Shown here one piece after another: positions 54,870-64,000 of a DNA stretch of 64,000 bases. Position numbers and translations under genes: made by a program. How positions within the stretch are numbered: position 1 is the first letter of the stretch; each line of letters opens with the position of its first letter. The notes under the pieces are model-generated. The model had not been told where the DNA came from. It saw only the letters and a program-made list of their open reading frames with translations, and searched no databases. Source of the stretch: Bifidobacterium oedipodis (GTDB lineage Bacteria; Actinomycetota; Actinomycetes; Actinomycetales; Bifidobacteriaceae); contig NZ_JAAIII010000001.1 in the NCBI RefSeq assembly GCF_012932425.1, positions 620,001 through 684,000 of the forward strand, written 5' to 3'.

Positions 54870-56582
54870 ATGTTCTCTTCCCACAGGATCGGCCGGCTGC
54901 TGCGCGCGACGATGACGGCCGTGCTATTGCTGGCCACGGCGACGGCCGGAGGCATCGCCCATGCCGATGAGACCGGCGAGACGACGCCCGTATTGGGTGA
55001 TTCGATCACGCTGAACGCCGGTCCGGGCTCGTCGCTGAATGGCGCGAACTTCAAAGTGGTCAAACTCGCCGGGTTCGCGATCCAGGGTTCCGCGGTGACG
55101 GTGCGCACCGAGGACGCGGTGCGCGGCGATGTGATCGCCTCGCTGCCGAAGGTCGGCGACGGCGAATACCCGGCCGATGCGGCCGATGCCGACGGTGGGA
55201 TGCCCGGCGAGGCGGCGCGGGGCAACGATGGCGCGGCGGACACGGGTTCCGGCGGCGAGGATCCGATCGTGTGGCTGGCACGGCAGGGCGATGCGAAGGA
55301 TTCCCCGGTTTGGCGGCTGTTCGCCGATCGCATGGCGGCCACCGTTTCCGTCACGGATGCGCCGGTCATGTCCGGCACGACGACGCCGACCGCCGATGGC
55401 ACGATTTCCTCGGTCGTGTTCGCCGGATTGCAGCCCGGCCTGTACCTATTGGAGGATGCGAACACGGCGTTGACCGGTACCACGCGTTCGGCGCCGATAC
55501 TGGTCGGCACGGCGATCACCGCCGCGAAACCGCCGATCGGCAACGCCGACGGCGCAGCCGAGATCAAGAACCAGCGCGTCACGATCGGCAAGAGCATCAT
55601 CGACGGCGACGATGCGACGTTGACGGACGACCGCAATGTGGGCGACATCGTGGACTATCGTATTGAAACCCTCATCCCCGATACCACGAAATACGCGAAT
55701 GATACGGCCAACCCGTACGTGTTCCGCCTGGCGGACACCCTGTCGAAAGGCCAGCGGTTCAACGATGATCTGTCCGTCACGGCCAGCAAGGACGGCCAGT
55801 CATGGAGCCCGCTCGACGGTGAAGATTACACGCTGCGGGCAAGCGAGTCCGACGGCGGCACGGCAACCACGATCGATCTCGACCTGAGCGCATGGGTTTA
55901 TACGTATGGCTGTGACGGCATGGCGGGCGGTTTGCTGCGCATCGACTATTCGGCCACGCTCACCGAGCATGCGACGATCGACGGCGACGGCAACACGAAC
56001 ACGGTCACGCTCACGTACTCGAACGATCCGAAAACCAACCAGACTGGCGAGCTCACGCCTCCGGACACCACCGTGTACACGCACGGCTTCCAATTCGACA
56101 AGATCGGCGAGGACGGCAAGACGCCGCTTGCCGGCGCGACGTTCACGCTCTACACGGCGGACACGTTCGTGGACGACGCCAAGTACCGTCGCGCCGACCG
56201 TCCCGATGAGGACGTGACCGCCACGTCCGACCGCAACGGTCTCGTAAGGTTCGACGGTCTGGCCGCCGGCACGTACTGGGTGCGCGAAACCGGAGTGCCG
56301 GACGGCTACCGTGACCTCGACGTGCGGGTCAAGGTCACGATCACCGCGGATCCCGGTAAAGCGGCGCTGGTCGTGTTCGAACGCGTGCCCTCACTGGCCG
56401 ATTCGCTCGTGCAGATCGAGAAGAACGGCCTGCTGTTCGTGCGCAACGTCACCACGATCACGAATCTGCCCTTGACTGGTAGTGGCGGCATCGTTCTGTT
56501 CCTCGTCATCGGCGGCCTGCTCGCCGCCGGCGGCGCGATCATCGCCGTCATGACCCATCGCAAGGGGCGCCTGCTCAAATAA
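54870..56582 (+). CDS. Sortase-anchored SpaA-type pilin/isopeptide-forming surface protein
   Basis: This 570-residue secreted protein has a signal peptide (LLRATMTAVLLLATATAGGI, cut near AHA-DE). Isopeptide-type fimbrial domains follow: residues 200-390 include VTIGKSIIDGDDATLTDDRN and VGDIVDYRIETLIPDT. A SpaA/Cna-B-like domain begins HGFQFDKIGEDGKTPLAGAT and ends with AAGTYWVRETGVPDGY. The C-terminus has the sortase signal LPLTG, a hydrophobic span and a basic tail (HRKGRLLK). It is probably a wall-anchored pilin or adhesin that holds mating cells together. No sortase gene is in the window. The start follows GAAGGA. Confidence 0.85.
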   Translation: MFSSHRIGRLLRATMTAVLLLATATAGGIAHADETGETTPVLGDSITLNAGPGSSLNGANFKVVKLAGFAIQGSAVTVRTEDAVRGDVIASLPKVGDGEYPADAADADGGMPGEAARGNDGAADTGSGGEDPIVWLARQGDAKDSPVWRLFADRMAATVSVTDAPVMSGTTTPTADGTISSVVFAGLQPGLYLLEDANTALTGTTRSAPILVGTAITAAKPPIGNADGAAEIKNQRVTIGKSIIDGDDATLTDDRNVGDIVDYRIETLIPDTTKYANDTANPYVFRLADTLSKGQRFNDDLSVTASKDGQSWSPLDGEDYTLRASESDGGTATTIDLDLSAWVYTYGCDGMAGGLLRIDYSATLTEHATIDGDGNTNTVTLTYSNDPKTNQTGELTPPDTTVYTHGFQFDKIGEDGKTPLAGATFTLYTADTFVDDAKYRRADRPDEDVTATSDRNGLVRFDGLAAGTYWVRETGVPDGYRDLDVRVKVTITADPGKAALVVFERVPSLADSLVQIEKNGLLFVRNVTTITNLPLTGSGGIVLFLVIGGLLAAGGAIIAVMTHRKGRLLK

Positions 56583-56596
56583 ACGCTCCACAACCG

Positions 56597-56636
56597 CCCC
56601 CGTTGCGCAACCCTACGGAATCGCGCGACGGGGGCT
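56597..56636 (+). terminator. Terminator between the two surface-protein genes
   Basis: GCCCCCGTTGCGC (56597-56609) pairs with GCGCGACGGGGGC (56624-56636, one mismatch), followed by TTTCGTGTTTT. Confidence 0.85.
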
Positions 56637-56867
56637 TTCGTGTTTTCTCAAGGCATACGGCACTCCAATATCCGTCCGGGACCACGGGCGGCGGGCATGG
56701 GAACGGATACTGGCTGGCGTGCGGTGGGGCGCCAATGGTGGGCTCCGGTCAAATGATCCGCACGGGCTTTCCGGTTCGTCGTTCGCCGTCGCGGGTTTCC
56801 CTCTCCCTTTTTCTCGCGGCGGCGGCCGCGGCCGGGGGCTGGCTCCTCGTGAAAGGGAGTGTTTCAT

Positions 56868-59780
56868 ATGGGCGTGTTGGGAAGGAAATGCTGTGTTGCG
56901 GCAGCCATCGCCGCGGCGGTGTGCCTGCTGGTGTCGCCGATGCTGGCGTTGGGGTCGCCGGACGGCGCAGCCGGCGCCGGAAGCGGCGGCGTGGTCGGAG
57001 GAACGGCCGGCGGGCATGGCAATACGGCGGATACGGCGTCGCTGGGCTGGTATCTGCCGAACAAGGCATGGGTGCGTATGGGCGACGACGGCGTCTGGCA
57101 GATGGTTTCCGATCCCGAGCGGGATAATCACGTCGGCGCGGACGGCATGTCGTTCCTTGACGGCGACGTGGTCGCGGCGGCGGTGAATTTCACGGTGCCG
57201 TGGTGGGATGAGCCCACCCGGTTGGAGCTGGTGGACGATTGGACGCTGGTGGACCGGTATCTCGATGTGCGGGACGTGTCCGAGGTACGCGTGTACGTGG
57301 CCGAAATGGACGAATACGACGCTCCCTCGCTGGACGGCATCAACGTGACCGGCGAGGATGTGACCGACCGTTTCGACATCGTCTCGGAGGGCATGACGGT
57401 CACGGCGAAGGCGACGACCGAGTATCTGGCGTCGCTGGACCTGAGGGAACGTCGCAAGTCGTTGCAGTTCTCGATGCTGGTGCCGTTCGACGTGAGGTTC
57501 GACGTGCGCGAGGATCTGCAGCGGGACATCGACGCGATGCGCACGCGCAGCGGGTCGATCGACAATACGTGCAGCGATGGCAAACACGAGCTGATCAACC
57601 GCGGCGGCGTGTTCTGGGCCGATCACGAGTATTGGGAGACGAACGAGCCTCGCCTGTGCATCGTGCGCCCGGAGTTCGACAAGGATGTGACCGCGAGCGA
57701 AACGGAGGGCGGCGACGGGTCGAGCATCGATGGCCACAGCGTGCTGCCCGGCCAGACGGTCACCTATGAGCTGGAATTGCAGGTGGACGCCGCATCCGAC
57801 TACACGCTGCACACGCTGGAGTTCGTGGACGAGTACGACGTGCGCACGACGCCGGTCAAGGAGAGCCTGACGGTCGTCGACATGCGCGACGGCGTGACGG
57901 TGCCGGCCGAAGCGTACGACGTGGAGTGGGACGACGCCGGGCACAAACTGTCGGTCGCCTTCCGACGCGACTGGCTGGACGAGCATTGGGAACCGTACGG
58001 GAACCACCGGTATCGGTTGGAGTTCGACGCAACCGTGTCCGAGGACGCTGCCACGGACACGGTGATCTCGAACCGCGGCTGGATCACGTTGAACAATTCC
58101 GGATTGGAGTCGAACGAGGTGACGAACCGGCCGGTCGACCCGCAGCCGGTCAAGCAGGACACACAGGCGGACGCGTCGGTGGACATCGACGGCAGGACCG
58201 TGCTGGTCGGCGACCGCCTGTACTACCGGATCACGATCGACGCGGCAGGTTTGGCCGACCCGGCGTATCCGGTGCGCCGGCTGGGCGTGATCGACGACTA
58301 CGACGAAACCGTGCTGGACGTGGACGAAGCCGGCATCCACGTGCTTGACGAGCAGGGCGCGGACGTGACCGACCGGGTGAACGTGCAGGTCGCCGATGGC
58401 GTCGTCTACGCGTTCTTCAAGACCGTGGACACCACGCTTGCCGACGGGACGGTGCTGCCGGGCGACCCGCAGCCCGCCGATCTGGCCGAATACGCGCGGC
58501 ACGAACTGTCCGTGGAACGTGACGCGGGCATCGACCAGTCGCTGCTCGGCAAGACATACCAGCTGGTACTGCCGATGACGGTCATCGCGGCGGCGGACGG
58601 CGGCTCGGTCGAGAATACGGCCGTGCAGGTCACGAACAAGCGCCGCGCGGTGTCGAACACGGTCACGAACGTGCTCGCACAACTCGACCCGTTCAAGGAC
58701 GTGACGGTCGACGTCGGCGCGGACAGCGCGGACGGCATGAGCATCTACAAGGACCAGCTGTTCCTCTACCGGCTGGATTCCTCCCTGCTGCCCGCGAACC
58801 GCGCCTACCCGCAGGTGACGCAGTGGTGTATCGACGACGATTACGACGAGTCGGGCGACGAATACGCCGGCCAGTGGGCCGTGTACGCGGCCGAGGACCT
58901 GCACGACGCGGCCGGCGGCGTGATCGCGGCGAAAGGCTCGCGCATCGCGGGCAGCGGCTTCGATTCCGCGCGATTCGGCGGCGACCTGTTCGCCTTGGAC
59001 ATGCGCGACGGCTCGTTCACGGTCGCAGCCACGCAACGCTATCTCGACCTGGTGTCGGCCGACGGCGCGCGGCCGCAGGCATGGCGCGCATACGTGCAGT
59101 TCCGACGGGTGAAGGCCGGCGAGTTCTCCAACACGTTCACGGAGACGCTGAATGGCGTGGAACGCCCGTCGAACACGGTGACCACGCGCACGCCCGAACG
59201 CTCCCCGTCCGTCGACGTGGAGAAGTTCGACAAAGCGTCCGGCCCGGAGACGGGCGACCGCGACGACACGAAGGACGCGTTGGAGATCACGGGCGACGGC
59301 ACGGTGATCGTGTTCCGCATCACGAACACCGGCGACGTGCCCCTGACCGGTCTCGAACTGTCCGACGAGACGATTGCCGGAGACGGCACGGTCACCGACC
59401 TGAAATACCCGGGCGGCTGGGCGACGCTCGTGTTGCAGCCGGGCGAATCCGTGGACGTGACCGGCACATTGACCGGCGTCACCGACCTGCACACCGATCG
59501 CGCGACCGTACAGGCCGCGCCGGTCATCGAATGCGTGCCGAAGGACGACGACCCGTTCGACGACCGGCCCGCGCAGCCGGTCGAACCCGGCACGGTGTGC
59601 ACGGACACGCCGATCACGAGCGAACCGGACGACTGGAGCGCCTACATGAAACGCATGCTGCCGCACACCGGCGTCGATCTGACCGGCGTCATGGCGGCCG
59701 GCATGCTCGTCCTGCTGATCGGGTTCGCCATGCTGCGCATCGCCCACGCGCATCGCCGGAACCCGGTTTCCAACCTCTGA
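56868..59780 (+). CDS. Antigen I/II-like isopeptide-forming adhesin, sortase-anchored
   Basis: This 970-residue secreted protein has a signal peptide (CCVAAAIAAAVCLLVSPMLA). A unique N-terminal domain follows (residues 60-270), then three or four tandem beta-rich domains of about 150-170 residues. Domain starts such as SSIDGHSVLPGQTVTYELEL and VDIDGRTVLVGDRLYYRITI share the pattern of streptococcal antigen I/II C-domains, which form internal Lys-Asn bonds. The last domain is DUF11-like (DGTVIVFRITNTGDVPLTGL). The end has LPHTG, a hydrophobic span and HAHRRN. It is probably a mating-pair adhesin. The start follows AAAGGGAG. Confidence 0.8.
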   Translation: MGVLGRKCCVAAAIAAAVCLLVSPMLALGSPDGAAGAGSGGVVGGTAGGHGNTADTASLGWYLPNKAWVRMGDDGVWQMVSDPERDNHVGADGMSFLDGDVVAAAVNFTVPWWDEPTRLELVDDWTLVDRYLDVRDVSEVRVYVAEMDEYDAPSLDGINVTGEDVTDRFDIVSEGMTVTAKATTEYLASLDLRERRKSLQFSMLVPFDVRFDVREDLQRDIDAMRTRSGSIDNTCSDGKHELINRGGVFWADHEYWETNEPRLCIVRPEFDKDVTASETEGGDGSSIDGHSVLPGQTVTYELELQVDAASDYTLHTLEFVDEYDVRTTPVKESLTVVDMRDGVTVPAEAYDVEWDDAGHKLSVAFRRDWLDEHWEPYGNHRYRLEFDATVSEDAATDTVISNRGWITLNNSGLESNEVTNRPVDPQPVKQDTQADASVDIDGRTVLVGDRLYYRITIDAAGLADPAYPVRRLGVIDDYDETVLDVDEAGIHVLDEQGADVTDRVNVQVADGVVYAFFKTVDTTLADGTVLPGDPQPADLAEYARHELSVERDAGIDQSLLGKTYQLVLPMTVIAAADGGSVENTAVQVTNKRRAVSNTVTNVLAQLDPFKDVTVDVGADSADGMSIYKDQLFLYRLDSSLLPANRAYPQVTQWCIDDDYDESGDEYAGQWAVYAAEDLHDAAGGVIAAKGSRIAGSGFDSARFGGDLFALDMRDGSFTVAATQRYLDLVSADGARPQAWRAYVQFRRVKAGEFSNTFTETLNGVERPSNTVTTRTPERSPSVDVEKFDKASGPETGDRDDTKDALEITGDGTVIVFRITNTGDVPLTGLELSDETIAGDGTVTDLKYPGGWATLVLQPGESVDVTGTLTGVTDLHTDRATVQAAPVIECVPKDDDPFDDRPAQPVEPGTVCTDTPITSEPDDWSAYMKRMLPHTGVDLTGVMAAGMLVLLIGFAMLRIAHAHRRNPVSNL

Positions 59781-59876
59781 CTTCCGCTGCGGCCACGGCA
59801 TCATCCGCATGACCGCAACGGTTCCTACGGGGATGCTGTCGACCGTCAGGCAGGGTCGGCGGCATCCCGTCGCCAA

Positions 59877-59908
59877 GGCCGTCCGGCTTTCGACAACACC
59901 GGACGGCC
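59877..59908 (+). terminator. Hairpin between the adhesin and the secretion operon
   Basis: GGCCGTCCGG (59877-59886) pairs with CCGGACGGCC (59899-59908). There is no T-run, so it may be an attenuator or processing site rather than a full terminator. Confidence 0.5.
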
Positions 59909-59949
59909 GTCCACTCACCGTTGAGTCCCATCATCGCAAAGGAGCCGTC

Positions 59950-60153
59950 ATGGACACGATCACCACGATTCTCGAACTGCTGCAGAAGGCCGCGCTGCTG
60001 GGCGGCGGCATCTGGAGCGTATGGGGTGCGATCACCCTGGCCGGAGGTTTGAAGGACCATTCCGGCCCGCAAACCCAGTCCGGCATATGGCAGCTGGTCG
60101 GCGGCGCGGTCATCATCGCCGCGGCCGCCCTGTTCGCCAACCTCAGCTTCTGA
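59950..60153 (+). CDS. Small VirB2/TrbC-like membrane protein
   Basis: This 67-residue protein has two hydrophobic stretches (LLQKAALLGGGIWSVWGAIT and IWQLVGGAVIIAAAALFANL) with a short polar loop between. Size and position before TrbL/VirB6, PrgI and VirB4 genes match the small membrane or pilin-like component of Gram-positive type IV secretion systems. No separate signal peptide is evident. The start follows AAAGGAGCCGTC. Confidence 0.65.
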   Translation: MDTITTILELLQKAALLGGGIWSVWGAITLAGGLKDHSGPQTQSGIWQLVGGAVIIAAAALFANLSF

Positions 60154-60217
60154 ACGCCCGTCGGCAAACGGGCGGTCGATTCGCATCGGACAGTCAAACG
60201 AGGAAGGTGAACCGGTC

Positions 60218-61069
60218 ATGGCGGACTTGGTGGAACCGTGCGTGAACATGCTCAACGCGATCGGCGGCGGCATCGATGGCAGCATACTCGACCGGCTCGC
60301 GTTGGGACCGGCCGAGTTCAACGCGAGTCTGTACGGCATGGCGGGATCGGTGCATACGAGCGCGGTCAAACCGGTGTCCGCCACCATCGCCAGCATCGTG
60401 TTCACGCTGGAACTGGCCCGCGCGTCGACTCGCGCGGACGGCGACCGCGAACTGGGCGTGAAGATCATCGGGGGCGTGCTGCTCAAATGCGCGCTCGTGC
60501 TCCTGTTCGCGTCCAATGCGGCGCTGATCCTGCAGGGCATCGACGCGGTCGTCTCGCAGATCGTGTCCGCCGCGTCTGGTGTACTCGCTGCCGCGCCCGG
60601 CAGCGAGACGCAGCTGTTGGGCGATCAGATGCGCTCCGCGATCGAGGATGCCGGCCTCATCGGCCAGAGCGGGCTCATGGTGCTGGTGCTGATCCCGTTC
60701 ATCGTCTCGCAGATCGCCGGCGTGGTGTTGCTGGCGGTCGTGTACATGCGGTTCATGCAGATCTACATGCTGACCTGTTTCGCGTCGCTGCCGGTCGTGT
60801 TCATGGCCTCGGAGCATACGCGCATGATGGGCGTCGGCTATCTGAAACGCTACGGGCAGGTCTCGTTCCAGGCGATCACCCTGACGGTCGGCGTGATCCT
60901 GTACCGCACGTTCGTCGGTGAGGCGCTGCGGCTCGACGGCTATGTGGACGGCGGCGACCTGTGGCAGTACATCATCGCGAACTTCGGCACGCTGCTGTTG
61001 GGGGCGATCATGCTTGGCTGTCTGGTCATGGTGTCCTCGGCCACCGCCAAGGCCGTGTTCGGCGAATAG
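60218..61069 (+). CDS. TrbL/VirB6-like type IV secretion channel protein
   Basis: This 283-residue polytopic protein has about six hydrophobic segments, for example IIGGVLLKCALVLLFASNAA, SGLMVLVLIPFIVSQIAGVV and NFGTLLLGAIMLGCLVMVSS. The arrangement fits TrbL/VirB6 and the CD0411-type channel proteins of Gram-positive conjugative elements, which form the inner membrane pore for DNA transfer. The start follows GAGGAAGGTG. It is followed 26 bp later by the PrgI gene. Confidence 0.75.
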   Translation: MADLVEPCVNMLNAIGGGIDGSILDRLALGPAEFNASLYGMAGSVHTSAVKPVSATIASIVFTLELARASTRADGDRELGVKIIGGVLLKCALVLLFASNAALILQGIDAVVSQIVSAASGVLAAAPGSETQLLGDQMRSAIEDAGLIGQSGLMVLVLIPFIVSQIAGVVLLAVVYMRFMQIYMLTCFASLPVVFMASEHTRMMGVGYLKRYGQVSFQAITLTVGVILYRTFVGEALRLDGYVDGGDLWQYIIANFGTLLLGAIMLGCLVMVSSATAKAVFGE

Positions 61070-61095
61070 ACGCGAGATCAGGGAAGGCGGCGGCG

Positions 61096-61461
61096 ATGGC
61101 GTTGGAGATCAGGATCTACAAGGAGATCACGGCCACCGAGGCGCGGGTCATGTGGGGCATGAGCTGGCGGCAGCTCGCCGCGGCCGCGATGATGGGCTGC
61201 CTGTCGGCGGGAGTGTGGCTCGTGTTCTGGCGCCTGCTCGGGCTCCCCGACATCGGCCAGTACGTGGTGTTCCTCGTGAACCTGCCGTTGGCCGCATGGG
61301 GTTGGCTGCGGCCGAAGGGACTGAAACCGGAGGTCTGGTTCGGATACGTGATCGCATGCCGGTTCGGACAGCAACGGTATTTCATCGACGGTCCCGCACG
61401 GCCTCGCCGGCGGGAGCGAAAACGGGGCAGGAAGGCCATACGCGAACGAAAGGACGGATGA
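61096..61461 (+). CDS. PrgI-family conjugation protein
   Basis: This 121-residue membrane protein begins MALEIRIYKEITATEARVMW and has two close spans (AAAAMMGCLSAGVWLVFWRL and VVFLVNLPLAAWGWL). It then has the PrgI-like WGWLRPKGLKPEVWFGYVIA and a very basic tail (RPRRRERKRGRKAI). PrgI proteins are VirB3-like and pair with VirB4. The stop overlaps the next start (ATGA at 61458-61461). Confidence 0.85.
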   Translation: MALEIRIYKEITATEARVMWGMSWRQLAAAAMMGCLSAGVWLVFWRLLGLPDIGQYVVFLVNLPLAAWGWLRPKGLKPEVWFGYVIACRFGQQRYFIDGPARPRRRERKRGRKAIRERKDG

Positions 61462-63824
61462 TCATGGCACGACGCAAACCGGCAGGCGGGCAGGGGCGCA
61501 GGATGCGCCGGCGGCGGGAGCGAGGGTATCGCACGGCGAAGGAGCTGATCGGCTACGAGGCGATGCTCTCCAACGGGATCGCGTATCTGGGCGACGCTCG
61601 GTGGAGCGTGACCGTGCGCATGTCCGACATCAACTATGAGACGGCCACGCGCGAACGGCAGGCGCAGCTCATCAACGCGTGGGCGGAGTTCCTGAACACG
61701 TTCGACGGCTCCACGCGGCTGCAGGTCACCTGCGTGACGCGCACGCTCGACGCCCATGACGTGATGTCGATGGTCGGCATGAGGCTGGACGGCGGCCCGT
61801 TCGACGCGCTGCGCGCGGAATCGAACCGCATCATGCTCGCCAAGCTCGGCGAACGCTCCCGCAACGCGGTCACCGACAAATACCTGACGGTCACGATCAT
61901 GGAAGAGGATCCGGAACGCGCGCAGGCCACGCTGAACCGGCTCGTCAAATCATCCGAAAGCCAGCTTTCCACGTTGGACGGCTGCAAGATCACGCCGCTC
62001 GGCCGAGGCGAACGACTGCGCCTGCTGGCCCTGCTGCTGCGTCCGGGCGAACCGTTCCGCTACGACGACAAGCTGGTCGAATCCGGCCGCGCCACGTCGA
62101 AGGACTTCGTCGCGCCGTGGTGCGTGGACGCGACGGACGCGCGCGTGTTATGCCTGTCGAACGCCGCGGGCGACACGCTGCGCTCGACGTTGTGGATACG
62201 CGACTTCCCGCCGATCATGTCCGACCGGCTGATCGCCGAACTGACCGGCTTGAAGACCGAGGGCACGGTGTCGATTCATCTCGCGCCGTACGATCGCAGC
62301 GTCGGCGCGGAACTGGTGGACCGCAAGATCGCCGAAATGGACATGCAACGCCTAGAGGAACGCCGCAGGAACATGCGACGGCACATTCCCGCCGACGAAC
62401 TGCCCGCCGACCTGCGCGACTCGTTGGAGGAGGCGCATAATCTTCGCGACGAGATGCGCCGGTCGAACGAACGGCTCGTGGAGGCGCTGGCGGCGGTCAC
62501 GGTCTCGGCCCCCACGCGCCCGCTGCTCGACCAGCGGGTCAAGGACGTGCTCGCCGCCTGCCGCAAGCTCTCCTGCACGGCCGAAACCCTCGCCTGCATG
62601 CAGCTCGACGGGTTGAACGCAAGCCTGCCGTTGGGCGTGAACCCGCTGCCGATGCGACGCACGCTGACCACGAGCGGCGCCGCGATCATGATGCCTTTCA
62701 CGAATCAGGAGATCATGGACGAGCAAGGCGTGTTCTATGGAGTCAACGCGCGCAGCGGCAACGCGCTCATGGTCGACCGCACCCGCACCACGATCAACGC
62801 GAACGGATTCGTGCTCGGCACCACCGGCAGCGGCAAATCGCAGGCCGCGAAGGCCGAAATGACCGCCTTGTTCCTGTCACGGCCCGACGACGATCTGATC
62901 ATCGTCGACCCCGAACATGAGTACGCGCCCCTGTGCGAGGCGCTGCACGGCGCGAGGGTGATCGTCAGCGCCGGTTCCGCCGACCGCATCAACCCGATGG
63001 ACATCACGCTCGACGCCACGCTGGACGGCGACCCGATCCGCACGAAGGCGAACGCGGTCATCTCCATGATCGGCGCGCTCATCGGCGGCTCCGACGGGCT
63101 GAACGCCGCGGAACGCTCCATCGTGGACCGGTGCGCGCTCGGCCTGTACCGCGAATACCGCAACAATTCGGCCCTGCCGCAGCCCACTCTGGCCGATCTG
63201 CATCGCAGGCTCGTGGCCAGCAGCGAGCCGGAGGCGCGAGGGCTGGCGTTGAGCCTCGAATCGTATACGCTCGGCAGCCTGTCGGGCTTCGCCGGCCAAA
63301 CCACCGTGGACACGTCCAACCGGTTCACCGTGTTCGACGTGGCCGCGCTGGAAGGGGAGCTCAAGACGTTCGGGATGATGGTCGTGCTCGACCATCTGTG
63401 GAACCGGGTCGCCCGCAACCGGAAAGCGGACCGGCGCACCTGGATCTATGTGGACGAGTTCCACCGCATGTTCTCCAACAGGTACGCGTCCGAACAGTTC
63501 CTCGACATGTTCAAACGCGCCCGCAAATGGGGTCTCGGCATGACCGGCGTCACCCAGAACATCGAGGAACTGCTCGCCAGCAAGGAGGCGCGGTTCATGC
63601 TCGCCAACTCCGCGTTCCTGCTGCTCATGAACCAGACGCCCACCGACGCGGCGAAACTGGCCGACATGTGGCATCTGTCGCCCGAACTGAAGGAACGGTT
63701 GGGCGGCGCACGCCCCGGCGAGGGTCTGCTCAAGGCAGGCGAGGCGTTCATCCCGTTCGACGGGCGCATCCCGACCGATTCCACGCTCTACCGGCTGTTC
63801 ACCACGAAATTCGGGGAGACCTGA
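61458..63824 (+). CDS. virB4: VirB4/TraE-type conjugative transfer ATPase
   Basis: This approximately 788-residue ATPase powers type IV secretion. The N-terminal VirB4 domain (about residues 30-400) includes CVDATDARVLCLSNAAG and a coiled, charged region (EMDMQRLEERRRNMRRHIPA). The motor domain starts FVLGTTGSGKSQAAKAEM (Walker A), with Walker B DLIIVDPEHEY, a conserved YVDEFHRMFSN and GMTGVTQNIEELLAS. The start is ATG 61458, overlapping prgI, or 61464; the latter has AAAGGACGGATGATC ahead. The stop overlaps the following gene. Confidence 0.93.
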   Translation: MIMARRKPAGGQGRRMRRRRERGYRTAKELIGYEAMLSNGIAYLGDARWSVTVRMSDINYETATRERQAQLINAWAEFLNTFDGSTRLQVTCVTRTLDAHDVMSMVGMRLDGGPFDALRAESNRIMLAKLGERSRNAVTDKYLTVTIMEEDPERAQATLNRLVKSSESQLSTLDGCKITPLGRGERLRLLALLLRPGEPFRYDDKLVESGRATSKDFVAPWCVDATDARVLCLSNAAGDTLRSTLWIRDFPPIMSDRLIAELTGLKTEGTVSIHLAPYDRSVGAELVDRKIAEMDMQRLEERRRNMRRHIPADELPADLRDSLEEAHNLRDEMRRSNERLVEALAAVTVSAPTRPLLDQRVKDVLAACRKLSCTAETLACMQLDGLNASLPLGVNPLPMRRTLTTSGAAIMMPFTNQEIMDEQGVFYGVNARSGNALMVDRTRTTINANGFVLGTTGSGKSQAAKAEMTALFLSRPDDDLIIVDPEHEYAPLCEALHGARVIVSAGSADRINPMDITLDATLDGDPIRTKANAVISMIGALIGGSDGLNAAERSIVDRCALGLYREYRNNSALPQPTLADLHRRLVASSEPEARGLALSLESYTLGSLSGFAGQTTVDTSNRFTVFDVAALEGELKTFGMMVVLDHLWNRVARNRKADRRTWIYVDEFHRMFSNRYASEQFLDMFKRARKWGLGMTGVTQNIEELLASKEARFMLANSAFLLLMNQTPTDAAKLADMWHLSPELKERLGGARPGEGLLKAGEAFIPFDGRIPTDSTLYRLFTTKFGET

Positions 63825-64000
63825 TGGTCGAACTCATGGACCCGCGGACCGGCACCGCCGGCAAACTCACCTCATACACCGGCCGCATCCGCGAAGGCGA
63901 AGGACTGACGGGCCGACTGCGCTCGACCACGGTCAGGCTCGCCGGCGACGCCGCCGCGCTCGGCCGCGGCACCATGCAAACCGCGACAGGGACGACGGAC
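63824..64000 (+). CDS. Next gene of the secretion operon (partial, cut by the window end)
   Basis: An ATG at 63824 overlaps the VirB4 stop (TGATG) and opens a frame that stays open for 59 codons to the window end. It begins MVELMDPRTGTAGKLTSYTG and is basic and Gly/Arg/Thr-rich. No domain can be named from this part. In related operons a peptidoglycan hydrolase or another channel protein follows VirB4. Confidence 0.7.
   Translation, partial: MVELMDPRTGTAGKLTSYTGRIREGEGLTGRLRSTTVRLAGDAAALGRGTMQTATGTTD

Noticed and set aside
56613..59918. An 1101-codon open frame on the minus strand
   Set aside because: It is the exact mirror of the adhesin gene; its product is a His/Arg/Val-rich stretch without domains, as expected opposite a GC-rich gene.

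Overview
The window is a chromosomal segment of a high-GC Gram-positive bacterium, most likely a Bifidobacterium. Support for this comes from the content and order of the core genes (class Ib nrdHIEF, dnaB-murT-gatD, amtB-glnK-glnD-ftsY, rpsF-ssb-rpsR-rplI, prs), strong AAGGAGG ribosome binding sites, a short GlnD, a WhiB-type protein and several probable leaderless starts. I cannot name the species from the sequence alone.

Positions 1-49,140 are a housekeeping backbone. In order: a DedA membrane protein, a HAD phosphatase, a membrane acyltransferase and a large DUF4012 envelope protein; an FtsX-type permease with a partner ABC protein whose ATP site has degenerated; an HD-domain protein; the nrdHIEF ribonucleotide reductase operon behind two NrdR-like boxes, with an unlisted 54-codon gene between nrdE and nrdF; two overlapping fluoride-channel (Fluc/CrcB) genes behind purA; class II fructose-bisphosphate aldolase; and the complete Kdp potassium system on the minus strand (kdpF, A, B, C, D, E plus an extra 30-residue membrane microprotein). 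Next come an EamA transporter, tRNA-Lys(CTT), the rpsF-ssb-rpsR-rplI cluster, prs, a YggS-type PLP protein, an ABC1/UbiB kinase with a small phasin-like partner, the dnaB-murT-gatD operon, an orphan AAA-type ATPase, a MATE transporter, the nitrogen-control genes glnD, glnK and amtB, ftsY, a TetR regulator and a family 2 glycosyltransferase.

From about 49,146 to the end the character changes. A tRNA-Lys(TTT) gene with a good promoter stops abruptly after the anticodon arm, and a GC-richer block follows that looks like the left part of an integrative and conjugative element (ICE). It carries an XRE regulator, a replication-initiator-like protein, a WhiB-like protein, ParA with a small partner, a two-gene PIN-nuclease module, a 56-residue membrane protein on the opposite strand, two sortase-anchored surface proteins (a SpaA-type pilin and an antigen I/II-like adhesin) and the start of a type IV secretion operon (VirB2-like, TrbL/VirB6-like, PrgI, VirB4, and a gene cut by the window end). 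No integrase, relaxase, coupling protein or sortase lies in the window; they are expected further right.

The most interesting non-coding signals are: (i) four approximately 34-bp palindromes spaced at 61-62 bp between fba and purA; (ii) two related approximately 200-bp intergenic elements (26.5 and 32.5 kb) built of 21-bp units around a conserved hairpin; (iii) a cluster of DnaA boxes at 39.98-40.10 kb, far from any dnaA gene, and a mirrored pair at 110-151; and (iv) the interrupted tRNA-Lys.
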